DNA from: Paramacrobiotus metropolitanus
Taxonomy: Eukaryota > Tardigrada > Eutardigrada > Parachela > Macrobiotidae
DNA length: 64,000 nt
Assembly (NCBI RefSeq): GCF_019649055.1
Contig: NW_026570493.1
Coordinates: 1-64,000 of the forward strand
Direction of reading: 5' to 3'
How positions within the stretch are numbered: position 1 is the first letter of the stretch; every line of letters begins with the position of its first letter. Under the pieces are notes generated by a model. The model had not been told where the DNA came from and did no database searches. It saw nothing but the letters and a program-made list of their open reading frames with translations. This document shows, in pieces, positions 43,208 through 54,610 of this stretch. A program made the position numbers and the translations under genes.

Positions 43208-45826
43208 ATGTGGCCTTTATCCATGGTTGCATCTCTTTATTTGGGATTGTCCACCCTGGTTCTCTTAATAAACTTTCATGAATGCCTCATTGAGGTTTAT
43301 GTAAGACAAAACGGTACTCTCTCAACCGCTCCAGTCTATACGATTTCCGGTGATACAGTGGACACCATAAATGTGGTTACACTAGACAATCGGTCCGAGG
43401 ACCGATATTTTAACGGCAAGACCAACAGCAGACCGAAATAAGTCGGTCATGTCCATTGCGCGTAGACTCGTATGCTAAACTCAGGCACTTGGAACTTGCA
43501 CATTTCTCAACGCAAACCATCAAGCGATATCTCAAAAGAATAAGAAAAAAATTCTAAGAATTTTGATACCAAACAAATTGGTTTTTATTACATCTAAAAG
43601 AAAATCGAGGCTCCTAAAGTTTCCCGTAGACATAGCATAGGATTTGAATCCACGGTTTGGTTTGTTTTCACGCATATGCTTTGTCTACGGGAAACTTCAG
43701 GAACCTCGATTTTCTCTTAGATGAAACAAAAGCGAATTTGTATGGTATCAAAATTCTTAGAATTTTTTTCTCATTCTTTTGAGATATCGTTTGATAGTTT
43801 TCGTTGGGAAGTGTGCAAGGTGCAAGTGTAAACATCAGCAGGCCGATGGCCAGCACAGAATTGGCTGTCTGAATACAGATAAGTATCTGGTTGCGTACGG
43901 TTTGAGTGTAACCACATTTATGGTGTCCATTGTAATGACTATTTGGCTGTTGAGGGCAGTTCCGCGGATGACAATCCTGTAAGTAAACCATCACTTCTGC
44001 GCAACGAGTAGCGTCCGAGAAATGAGAAAACCGGTTTAGGTATACTTAAAAGCTGCCGCTCCTGCAGCTGGGTGCAGTGCAGATGACTTGGATCTCGCTA
44101 CCTTGGTTGAGTCTGGAAACCGATGGGTTGACTCCGTTCTTCTAGTGGATGACCAACCATGTCCGCAAAGAGAAAGTAAGATGCACCATTAAACAATTAG
44201 CGATTTCATTAAGATTTCCATTAATTTAATTGCCTGCACTATGATATATGTACTGTACCCGCGCGAGTTTAAGGGACAGAAAATTCCCCCAGACCGCCCG
44301 CGCTAGGCGTCGGTTTCTTTGATGTCAAAGGAGCCGACATCTAGTGCGGGCGCTCCGGGGGAATTTTCTGTCCCTTAAACTCGCGCGGATACAGTAACAT
44401 ATCAGTAATGGCTGTAAAACAAGCGAGATTTCGATTTTACTCGCTGTGTAAGGTACAAGACGTAGTAAAAACCGTCTTTTTATTGACTAAGACAATAATG
44501 ATAAGCTCATTGCTTTATTACACTGCACACAGATGTTACTGACGATGGGGATGGAATTGGCGCCAAAATTCTAAACGCATATGAGAAATACTACACCGGC
44601 ATCATCGTGTACTTAAGTCCCGACAAAAACTTCACGACTGAGCCATTCTCGGTTGAGATTCCCAGGAGCGTTGTTGATCGGACGAACCTTACCGTCCATT
44701 TCGTCGGCTATGAAGAGGGAGTGGAACTGAAGAAATTTATATTCAGTTCCTTACCCAGTACCAGGTGCTACGCAGAGTGGGAGATTATGTTTTACGTAAT
44801 TTTACTTTTACTTAGTTATGCGTACGCATAATTCAGCCAAAGGAGTTGTGACCATTGTGTTGCTGTTGCATTTGAGACTAACGGTTAAAATAATAATTAT
44901 GCAGATACGAATTACGCATCGGAAAGAATCTGACGCGCCTACCAACCAACGAGTCGTTTGATTCCTTTTCCTCGCTGCTTGCAAAGTACGTTCAAGCTTT
45001 TTTGGGAGATGCTGCTCAGTGCGCATACGTTTATTGCTGTACTGCTGCAGTTTCCTACACGGTGGTAACTCTCATGGTTATTCCTCTTATTCCACCAAAG
45101 CGGACAATTCCCAGACTTTTAACCAGACAGTTGCTCTGGCGGTGGCTGTTTCCGTGCTTGTTTTCAGCCTGTTAATGTATGCAATCCACCGTTGCTGCCG
45201 ACAACGTAAACTGAGGGCTACCCGATCGGCAACCGAAAGGGCTCAAGTAAGAACTTAGTTTTTGCTTCTGTATGTTTCTTTAGTGATGCACTCTAACACG
45301 AGAATTTGCTGCCACCAACGCAGTGCCCATCCCAGGAGGAAGCTTTCCCGATTGCTGCTATCAGGGAAGAACTTGTGAAAAGACACATCGAGTTACTTAT
45401 TGCTCAAAATGAAGCACCTGAACTAGAGCATCCACATGCCACTGGGGTTCCACTAACGGAAGATGAAATGAACCACCTTACCCAAGCCGAGGTCACCCAG
45501 CAATCGGACGACATGATATGCCCTATGTGTCAGCAAAATTTGGCTACTGGCGAAATGATGATAACCTTGCCGTGCCAGCATAGTAATGCACCGCATTCTT
45601 TTGCTTCCGATTATAATTAATTGCACTGAATTTCAGTTCGCATGATCTCCTATAATTCGCGCCGATACACACTCAAGCTCTGTCACATGCAAGTGCATTG
45701 ATTTTTGCAGTTGGCCACAAGGAGTGTTTGACAACATGGCTGATTACCTATTCACGAAACTGCCCAGTATGCAGGCAGTCGGTGGGTGCTGAACCGGTTA
45801 CTGAAACAACCGGAGCGGATCCCTGA
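43208..45826 (+). CDS. Membrane RING-H2 E3 ubiquitin ligase, six exons, 350 aa
   Basis: Exons: 43208-43349, 44068-44175, 44533-44764, 45051-45246, 45324-45582, 45711-45826. Lengths sum to 1,053 (351 codons); every junction is GT-AG and in phase. Domain order: signal peptide (MWPLSMVASLYLGLSTLVLL), a lumenal region resembling protease-associated domains (LATLVESGNRWVDSVLLVDD, then YTGIIVYLSP), one membrane helix (VALAVAVSVLVFSLLMYAI) with a basic stop sequence, and RING-H2 at the C-terminus. The RING is split by intron 5 after CQH and reads C-x2-C-x14-C-x-H-x2-H-x2-C-x11-C-x2-C, with all eight zinc ligands. This is the architecture of Goliath/GRAIL/RNF13-type ligases of endosomes. The exon 1 donor (CCG|GTGATA) is the weakest site. 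Confidence 0.85.
43356..43932. mobile_element. 577-bp TA-flanked foldback MITE in intron 1 of the RING gene
   Basis: Ends are CAGTGGACACCATAAATG (left) and its inverted counterpart (right, ending ATTG), flanked by TA on both sides (43354-43355 and 43933-43934). At least 24 bases match perfectly from TGGACACC inward. Further in, long arms (about 43480-43650 against 43675-43832) pair with scattered mismatches. TA target duplication and CARTGG termini fit an IS630/Tc1/mariner/pogo-type MITE. It begins 6 bases after the exon 1 donor. Confidence 0.85.
44243..44403. repeat. Near-perfect 80-bp-arm palindrome in intron 2 of the RING gene
   Basis: CCGCGCGAGTTTAAGGGACA and the following 12 bases (about 44259-44290) are matched exactly in inverted orientation at about 44357-44388. 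The inner part pairs with few mismatches down to CTTTGATGTCAAAG at the centre, and the outer part extends the arms to 44243 and 44403. No coding. Probably a foldback MITE of another family. Confidence 0.85.
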
Positions 45827-46845
45827 ACCGATGTTGCCGAATTTGCACTCGGCTGCGTGGAATCGGATGCACCTACATTTTGTCGAAAGTTCGTAATGGA
45901 TCATACAATTATGTACTTCCGTGTATAACTTTGCACTTGCTTGCAATAAAGGTACTTTTATTTTTTCGTTTCATTTTAGCACCTTGACTATAAACTGATA
46001 ACCTCTACACATGGCTCGATAGTAAGATACTAACTATAAAAGCGATTTAAGCAATTAGAACTGCCAATAGCATGAAATTTTGCGAGCGACAAATTTGACA
46101 TTACTCCAAAATGTGCTGTGCAGTGTGCATTCATGCGTGCTCAGGTTCTGCTGGATGCCGCATCCCAGTAGAAGGAGCTTGTCTCATTAATACAACGCTC
46201 TTGTCAGGACTTAGGAAGAGTGGCTCCTCCGTACAGCCGTGCTCGGTGGCTGTTTGCTTGTTTTGCTGTCTTTTGCTGTCTGATATTTTATTTCACAAAT
46301 ACGAGTACATTACAGTACAGAGGGTGCGGCAGCCAAATTGACACAGCTCATTCAAAAATTCTCAATAATTTTGTTTTTGAAATTATTTGGCAGTGTTTAT
46401 CACCATTTATTCCTACAATGTATTTGCTCTTGAATGATGCTAGTTTCCTGGAAAAGTTATTCGCCGTTGCTCGACTAATCAGGTTCCAGTAAATGTCATT
46501 GAATTTTAGGCTTGACCAGTTGAAAAAAATTCTCTAGGCAATTTCGGCTAGAGGAACGAAATTCTCTAATCGTGATTGTTTTCGTATTACTCCTATTACT
46601 CTTGACCATAGCAACTGAAAAATATATGGTTCTCCATATAAAAAATCTGTATATATTTTGAAAGCGCTGAGTTTGCCCTATGGCATATATATTATTAAAT
46701 ATACGGAAACAGGATTTCAAAGTGGGACACCGTTAGCGCCTAGCGGCAGCACAACTGCATCATCAGCGTTTCAGTCGGTTACATATGTACTTACCATTCT
46801 ATATTTACCGAAAATACCCGTTATAGCTGCACATTTGACTTGATT
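45827..46845. other. 3' flank of RING gene, no further gene
   Basis: AATAAAGG at about 45945 is a probable polyadenylation signal of the RING gene. The frames after it (46111-46492) are short and domain-free. Confidence 0.45.
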
Positions 46846-47527
46846 TAAGCGAAGTGGCCGGTACAAGGTAACAAGTTCGTGTACATGCACGAAAACCTTC
46901 TTTTTCGCGCACTCTCAAACTCATTTTTGTTTCGGTTTATGACGTTTTAGAGCCAGAAGATTTGTATACACTGGCGTAAACACCGTTTGTGCGCGCAAAC
47001 ATAACTTCCGAACATCCGGTTCGGAAGTTATGACTACTAGAAAGTTCCAAAAAGTTTAAACGCGTTCAGATGTACCAAAAGTCTCATTATGGACCGGTCT
47101 CCTTTAAACTTTGCGCGCTAATGCGCATAACCATGAAGATCGTTTTTACACCGATCCAGACTCCATGATTTTTTTTCACATAGAAAAAAAATTTTAAAAT
47201 TTTTGAAATTCATTTTAAAATTGAAGAAACATGCTAAAACAGTGGATCGGTGTAAAAACGTTCTTCGTGGTTATGCGCATTTACTTGAAAAATTTGAAGG
47301 AGATCGGACAATAATGAGACTTTTGGTACACCTGAACGCATTTAAACTTTTTGGAATTTTCTAACGGTCATAACTTCCGAACCGGTTTTCACGCCAGTGT
47401 ACACAAATCTTCTGGCTATAAAACGTCAAAAATCGAAACAAAAATGTGTTTGGGAGTGCGCGAATGTGAAAGTTTGTGTGCATGTACACGAATTCGGTAC
47501 CATATACCGGCCCCCTTCCCTTAAGTT
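46846..47527. mobile_element. About 680-bp foldback element
   Basis: The outer arms share GGCCGGTA, TTCGTGTACATGCAC, GCGCACTC, TTTGTTTCG, GACGTTTTA, AGAAGATTTGT and ACACTGGCGT in inverted order (left 46855-46980, right about 47390-47511). Inner arms share CATAACTTCCGAAC, CCAAAAAGTTTAAA, CAAAAGTCTCATTAT, GCGCATAACCA and TTTTTACACCGATCC. Centre near 47187 is AT-rich. It has no ORF and can fold into one long imperfect hairpin. Confidence 0.85.
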
Positions 47528-47560
47528 TTGAATAACTGGCTTTTTCAATACGATACGATA

Positions 47561-47732
47561 GGACCAATGGGTGCTGTGAACTCCCCTTGCACGATTAGGC
47601 TGCGATGAGCACCCGGGTACATTTAAGCCGTTTGCATTTAGACTGTGATGTCAGTAGCGTTGCGAGCTACGGCTAACCAGCTGTTCATCGCAGCCAAATC
47701 GTGCAAGGGGAGTTCACAGCACCCATTGGTCC
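47561..47732. repeat. 172-bp foldback with about 50-bp arms
   Basis: GGACCAATGGGTGCTGTGAA and the next 16 bases (36 in all) match the inverted right arm perfectly. After one mismatch GGCTGCGATGA also matches. The right arm ends CCCATTGGTCC at 47732. A central spacer of about 70 bases remains. No coding. Confidence 0.85.
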
Positions 47733-48229
47733 TCTTACGAAAATTTTAGAAAACCGCACCTTTTATCATGCTCTGCAATACCTACGAGTACCTAAAGTTC
47801 AGTAAATAAAACATATCTTAATATCGTAGCAATATTAGAACGCCGATAAGAGACCACGTGACATAAACATTTCACAACTATTACAAAGCAAGTTATACGA
47901 CCAAAACAGTAAGGCGGCATACCTACAGGAATGACAGCCGGTTAAGCTATGCTTTGAGAATCCGTTGTACAGTATTCTAACTAGCGAAACAGCTAGGAAT
48001 AGTATGGTTAGTAATACGTTGTGTTTGCATACGATAATTATATCTTTGAATTTGTTTTTGGCCACTTCCATCGATGTGTCCCGATGAAACTATTTTTTAA
48101 ATATTCCCACTTCATGTACTGTCTTAGAACAGAGAACAAAATTTTTTTGAATGTGAGGAAAGCTGACCGGTCCTTGGTTAAACGGTCAAGCCCTTTATTC
48201 TTGTTCCAGTTGTTTCTTGTGCTTAGCGC

Positions 48230-48613
48230 AAAAGGTCGGGAAAAAGTGGCTGCTTCCGCCTGCACCTCAAAACATGGATCTGGGAGAAAATTGCATCGCT
48301 TGAAAAACCACGTAGTCGTCCTTCAGCTTGCGTTGTGGATAACTGCATCTACGTGTGCGGTGGAGAAAAGCAAACCGGAAACGGGATCTTCCTAGAGCGG
48401 ACACTGGAAATTTACAACACCGAAAAAAACGACTGCTGGGCAACCGTTCAGTTATTGGCGAAAGATCCCCGTGTGAGCTCGAAATCTTGGACCTGCAATG
48501 TGCTAGGCGTGCTACCCATGGATGTTTACAGTATTCAACCGGAGCGTAGCGAAGGTCCTCTAAATTCAGACGAACTCATCAAAAAGTCTCTGGGTAGTAC
48601 AATTTATTTTTGA
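48230..48613 (+). pseudogene. Isolated Kelch-repeat fragment
   Basis: The frame reads TWIWEKIASLEKPRSRPSAC, VVDNCIYVCGGEKQTGNG and ERTLEIYNTEKNDCW, a full Kelch blade (PRS..A...D..IYV.GG......E.Y....  .W), then runs to a stop at 48613. A possible acceptor (TGCTTAG) lies near 48228. No BTB, BACK or other blades are found nearby on this strand. Probably a relic of a third Kelch gene; a live gene with distant exons is not excluded. Confidence 0.55.
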
Positions 48614-49450
48614 AAGCTAGTGCGAACAGCCGCAAGGTGCTGAGAACAGCCAAAGGGCGGTGCGAGATGGTGGGAATAGCCACACCCAACAAGAAAGCTT
48701 ATGCTTTAAAGTTTTGAACAGATGTGTGAGAAATTTTGCGGGAATACAGCGTAATTTGCCGGAAATACTCTGCTGGAAACAGTGTGTTTATAGTTTCCAA
48801 TGAACAGCAAAGTACTCGCACAGCATTCGTCTGCTTTCATCTTTCTACGGGTAGGTGTTTTGGTGTATAGACATTCTCTGAATGTTTGACAATGATCCTG
48901 CTTTTGACAAAGACATTGCACGGAGTTAACCTGAACGCAACTTCCCATATATTCGCTACTTCGATGTACCTCTTTTGAGATTATTACAGTGGCTCCTAAA
49001 TTGCCGTTGAGTCGTGTCGACAGAATTAAATATTTGCGATAGTTATGCTGTCGTACTGGTCTTTTCGTCAACAGGAAGACAGCGGCCTTTGAGGGGTGGA
49101 ACAATCAATACTTTCTTTTGCTGTTTTTTTTCTTGTACGCATGTTTGTATATTTTTTTTACAGACTCTTTCGGCAGCCGCATATGCATAACGTAATAATA
49201 TATTGCATAATTAAAGCTAAATGGTGGTCCTCGTCAAGCCAGACAGGAGAAATCAATCATGATGAGCACCAACATTTTAGTAAGCAAAATGTTAGTGGAG
49301 TACAACAGATGACCAATGAAAATTATCAGATCTTCTTCTTTCTACAACTTGTATATTAGGATCAGAAAACTAAGCTTCTAAATTCCGCAACTAGAGAAAA
49401 AAAACCTCGTCCGTCCCGTGTCCAGTTGAAACCATACAATCAATCCATGC

Positions 49451-50587
49451 TCAAGTGACGTTACCGGGATCTTGACCAATGACCTTTCCAGCAGCTACCT
49501 TCAGTTGAGTCAAGCCGTGCTCACGAGCCAAACAGAAGTACTGGAAAGCGTTATCGGGCGTGATGGAGCTGATCATTCGGCGAACACATTCCGCGCGCAG
49601 GTCGTCCATATCGTATGTGTTAGCCGCGTGCCACAATTCCGTCAAATTAGTCGCCTGTAAAGGTGCGCGCGTGTAGGCGAAATCCAGCAGGGCATCCAGA
49701 ATATCTGCCCCGATGTCGTCAATGTATAAGACTCCCTGTTTGGACCGTCTACTCAGCTTCGGCGTAGTCTCCGAGTATTGACCATTCTGGAACATGGCGG
49801 CGAATACCGGCGACTGTGCGGCTAAGATGGCGCGGTGCACCGGGAATTCTCGATCGGCACAGACCAATGTACAGTCAGACAGCGTCTGCGATTCCCGTAA
49901 TCGCTTCAAATCCGCTCGCTCCAGACTTGTTTGAATTGTTTCCAAGTTTGAGATTGACTCCGCCGGATAGAGGATTAAATTGACCAACACATGGGCTTTT
50001 GGTTGCAGAAGGTAATGAACTTTTCCACATGAGCTACGCACAGAAACGGTCAGGCCATGGAGCTCATTGCGCAGGCTGTATTCAACCTGAGAGCATTTTC
50101 CCGACTCGATCTTGTAATCGCACGATCCACGAACCCTGAGGAGCAGCGAATACCGGTATATAGTATGCTGCAATGCGCTTCTAAATATTAAAGTTCCTCT
50201 CATTTGTTGTGAAGCTGCCATGTGATCGCTATTGAGTAAATGCATTACTTACCGGACAGCGTAATCTACCATCAGATTACTGCCGCTTTTGGCTTCTTTA
50301 GGGGGTGGGGGGTTAGGTCTTGGGTTTTTATCGAGGAAAACCCGGGGCTTCTCCTTTGGGGTTACTGTTACACTTGCATTGCCCCACGGTTCCGAGATTG
50401 TTAATGTCACAGTCCACACCGACGGAAGAATGCCGGCGTAATTCGGCTGCTCTTCAACAGTTATATCAACGGCGTAAGTGTCTCCAGTATTGCATTGACC
50501 TTCCAAATGACACAGGACAAATTGTTCGGTGGGAATCTTATAACGCAGAACTAGTGCACAGGCTTCATCAACAGGCAGTACGGGCAT
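49451..50587 (-). CDS. BTB/POZ protein, paralogue B, two exons, 360 aa
   Basis: Exon 1 is 50587-50253 (ATG, MPVLPVDEACALVL), exon 2 is 50198-49451, with a 54-base GTAAGT...GAG intron in phase 2. Total is 1,083 bases, exactly 361 codons. The N-terminal 230 residues are a divergent MATH-like region (YKIPTEQFVLCHLEGQ, then IYRYSLLLRVRGSCDYKI and LILYPAES). The C-terminal part is a complete BTB domain (LKRLRESQTLSDCTLVCADR, then HRAILAAQSPVFAAMF) followed by the short helical tail of SPOP/TD-POZ proteins. It would act as a Cullin-3 substrate adaptor. Bases from about 49539 to 49897 are identical to paralogue A, while both sides diverge. Confidence 0.8.
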
Positions 50588-52112
50588 TATGGATCGAAGA
50601 AAATAATTTAGAAGGTCAAGTAATTAAGACCTTCGTCAAGTAATTTAGTTGTCTTTATCAGTCGCGGTGTCCACCCGTCTTTTCAAGAGGTATATGTGTA
50701 CGTATGCTACAGTAGTAGTGCAGAATGTATACACAATAATGTATTAGACACTGTTCGCTTATGACTTCCCTTCCAGCTGTATATGTATGCCGTGATGCTA
50801 CAACCACATTTTGCACGTATTATTGCCGAAACTCGAGCTCATGAGAGTGTTTGTTGTATAGAGTCAAAGTGTAGAGTCAGCACTTCCTGAGAATGAAATA
50901 TATTTTTCGAGTGGTACAGCCGGCTGTTGAAGCAGTGAATCAGCATTGCGGTATGCGACACCGTATGATGGATGCGTGCCACTGGTGTTAACCATTAAGT
51001 TATCGACGACACTGTACTGTGAGGGTATAAAGCTGACGAAAAATCTTGCTGGTTCCGAGCATCTCGGCTTTATGCACGTGTGCGCGCGTACAACGCCCGG
51101 ATTGGATGGAGCCACACGATGGAAGCCGGTATCGAGGAAAACCCGGTATGGGATGTTACTTACAGGGGAAACGATGTGCTTATGCAACACCTGAACCGAT
51201 ACGGCAGTCGCTATAATGTATGGGGCCACTGCCGGGCCAGCTTTCGAGAACATTAAGCGAAAGTATGATTCGATCACTAACCGATGTTATTTTGTGCTGC
51301 TTTGCAGAGCAGATAAAACGTGTGGAATAAGGTGCACTGCGGCAAGATTGCCTGACATGAATGTCTTACACAGTACACCTGCAAAGCCACGCCTTAAAAC
51401 TTCTGCCCGAATATTTGTCAGTGGTCCATGCTCGCTCTAGCTGACCATTCAGTGTGTACTGCACTTACGCAATGCCAAAACGCTTGAATTTATTTCGGGG
51501 TAATACCAACTGATTATGTGATCGACAAAGAACTGCGCTCTGCCCACTCGTGTTCTGCGTTATGTTATAGTACTGGACGTGCGAAAAAGTTACCTACGGT
51601 TTTTCAAAAAAAAAATCAGGAATATGTAAACGTATAGAACGTATAGGCATTCAACGCGAAACGATCCATTACACTGGCGCGAAAGCAAATCAGTTAAAAA
51701 TTACAAAGCTGTGTACCGTCTGAACAAATCAAGTCGGTAGGAAGTTTACTTTGTGATTTTCTGCTAGCTGCGGCTGAATGTCTGCCTAAACCAGTGGAAA
51801 ATCACAAAATGATTTGCTGACTTGCAGTGCTTGAAGTAGGCACTTGGGTTATTGCATCGATTGAGACGGCATTCAAGTTGTCCGGTTAAACAGCTGTACC
51901 AGCGTAGTTTAATAAGTTATACTAAGTAGTACCTTGGCAAAATATCATTGCTATTCAAGGCAGGTTAGCCAAACCTTGCCAAACCTGCTTTTATTTAGTG
52001 TGGATGTTGGTGGAGAAAATTTGGATGGCGCTGGCTTAACCTTACATCAGCAAGCCGCCTCCCCTCTGTTAATTCATTCCTGGCAGCGGTACAAACAGCT
52101 GCGACGCAATGC
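50588..52112. other. Intergenic, no supported gene
   Basis: Frames up to 137 codons lie on both strands but lack domains. 50.65-51.1 kb resembles the upstream flank of BTB paralogue A, so the duplicated unit extends past the coding region. Confidence 0.4.
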
Positions 52113-53809
52113 ATGTTTACGCAGACCGCGTGTTGCTTTGGAACGCTGTGGAAGGTCCTGGTCGATGGTCAGCTGCAGCACGGCCGCGTCCTCGACATAG
52201 TAGACGGGGGCCTCATCATTGATTTCGAATGCCCCGCGCAGCGCTCGCAGTTCGTCGAATACGGGCGGATCTTTCGGTGGACAGGCAACAACGATCTCCA
52301 CCAAGATACACCCGGAGCGCCGGTGTCGGCGTTGCTTCGTCGGCCGGCCGACGGTGCCTGGATATGGTATGCGGCCGCGGTCGTCAATTTTGTTGACCTC
52401 AATGGCTGGTGCTTCGCGGATTTAAAAGCGGCGCTGGTGCACGTGCAGCTGCGGCATTACGCTGATAGCGTTAGTGAGCTGCTACCGCGCCAGCAGATAC
52501 GCCCACTGCACACGCACAACGACGCGGCACTGCTGTGCGTAAACAGGGATGACTACGTGGTTCGCTATTGCTCGTTAACGGATAGCAGTGGATCGACGGC
52601 ATTGTCCGACACCCACTGGTCCCGCACCTTCCAGGTGCTGGAGGAGCCTTTCCAACGCGTACTGAGCCGCCAGTGTCGAGCGTTGTGCACCACCCTGCTC
52701 CGTCAAGCGCTTCTCTACCTGCAGGATCGAGACGACGACTCTTTAACGGCTGAGGACATGGTAAGCCTATTATCACCTAACCCGAAATTCTCGTATATAT
52801 GAACACGGGAATTTTATTACGTGTCTCTGCTGGCAGTACTGTTAACATTAGTTTCAGGCACGTATAATGAAATCTGAATGCAGAACCCGCTGAGTTAACG
52901 ATTAATGAGCGAACGAGATTATTATTGCAAAATTACTGTAAAGGTCGCTTTCTGCAGGAGGGAGCATACAATAAGGCGAGCAAAGAGGATGAAAGCGGCT
53001 GTACAACATTAACGTCATCTCCGTGGATGGGACCCCGCTGGGCCGTTAGCACACATATAAACGAACGGGAAGCTGAAACTGGTCATCGACCATGTTTGCC
53101 GTTGCCCCCCGAGTTGCTGGAGGAGGTCTTCCGATCGCTTGACTCCATCGAGCGAGTCCGCTATCGGCGTGTGAGTCAAGCATGGAACAGCATCCTCACT
53201 GAAGCCAGCTTCCCTGATGTGCACGTGGAAGGCCGTGGGGAACACCTGCCGTTCTCCATCGAGGCAATGTTCTGGGTGATTTCTGGCTTGCTGAAATGCA
53301 TAAACAGTCGCACGAAGATGGTGACTGTCACCGACCTGAATCTGAAAGAGTGTGGTGCATTAGGGACACTGAGCATTCCCGTCTTTAACACCCATCGTGT
53401 ACCGCTGCTGGTCATGCACCACTGCGATTTCCAGAGAAAAGATGCCAATTCTGCCGACAATGACTGCTACAGCATCGGTGGAACCATCACTTTAGTGGCA
53501 TATTTGGGTGTGCAGTTTGCGAGGGCGTACGACAGAATCGCCCTGCAACACTGCCGTATCTCGGATAGCAGTCTCGAGGCGCCGGTTCTGCATTACCGTT
53601 TCTCAGCACAACCGACGGATGATACAGAAGCGGAACTGTGGGACATCGTGGACAATAATCTGATCCTCAAGGACTCTAATTTGGATCCGTCGGACGTGCA
53701 CCAATGGATTGCCGATCGCAAACGTGGCAAGCAGTTAATAATCGAGAAGCTGCAATACGTATGTCGTTTGCTTTCGAAAGATTTTAAGAAACTTAACAGC
53801 CAACGGTAA
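52113..53809 (+). CDS. F-box protein, two exons, about 499 aa
   Basis: Exon 1 (52113-52760, ending GAGGACATG|GTAAGC) and exon 2 (from TTTCTGCAG|GAG at 52958 to 53809) join in phase 0. Exon 1 encodes a conserved N-terminal module (VDGQLQHGRVLDIVDGGLII, DFECPAQRSQFVEYGRIF) shared with the partial gene at 63842. Exon 2 has a clear F-box (LPPELLEEVFRSLDSIERVR, YRRVSQAWNSIL) and a C-terminal region of unknown fold. F-box proteins bind Skp1 and bring substrates to Cullin-1 ligases. A more upstream start (ATG at about 52109, MHVYADRVLLWNAVE) matches the paralogue better but is one base out of frame, so the N-terminus carries a possible indel. Confidence 0.7.
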
Positions 53810-54558
53810 CTACAATTCGTGATTCTCGCCTGGACTGCAGACTGGCAGTGTGTCATTTTGACATCACTAACAAACAGGGATTTTACAGTGCGCCAACAGG
53901 AGAACTACGCATGCGCTGTGTTTCTGGTCGCGTGCTAAAATTTAAGGCGGTAGAGTAATACCGTGGCCATAGAGCTACCGCTTGGTTTAAGAATACTGTA
54001 AGCATTTTATCACACATTTTTTCCTCGTTTGTAGAGGATAGTTTTTTATAAATTTTCATGTATCTGCCTAGTTAACAAACAGTACAGTTTGCGAACGCGT
54101 GCTGTTTAAAAAGTGCCGGGATAAGCACTAGTTTCTATGGGCCTACGACGACTTCCCGTCGCACCTGAGTCGCACGGCTCCCAACCGCCACTGGGCGCCA
54201 TCCGGGCGAGAATCGTCAATCAACTGGAAACGAGCGCTAAGTGTATTTTGGGATTGTATTTTGAAAAACCGCCAATGTTGCATCCATACCGTCATATCGA
54301 GACTTTTTGCTGCAGTTTCTTGTACTGACATTTCTTCGTCTGGTTGACCTTCCATACTATTACACCATAACATACATTGCTGATTTAACCGTAATGGAAT
54401 TCTATTCGATGACGCGATGAAAGTGTCAAGACATACTCAAGTTAAAGTAAACATTCGACAATACCGTTAAAAAAGCATTTCTTTGGTGTATTGCAGTAGA
54501 GGTTTTTTGCTTCGGCACCGCGCGCCGATAAAAGCTATTCGCAGGACTTCTGGTCGCA
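53810..54558. other. Intergenic, no supported gene
   Basis: A 76-codon frame on the minus strand (54143-54373) and one on the plus strand overlap each other. Neither has a recognised domain. Confidence 0.35.
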
Positions 54559-54610
54559 GACATTTCGCCGCAAGGTCATCTCGCCGTGCGATGTTTCGAC
54601 GAGGGACATA

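Noticed and set aside
43166-43441. Reading the first RING exon on to the stop at 43441
   Set aside because: The last 30 codons would be MITE terminus sequence; splicing at 43349 gives phase-correct joining with exon 2.
54143-54373. Mariner-type transposase fragment
   Set aside because: No helix-turn-helix or catalytic motif could be identified in the 76 codons.
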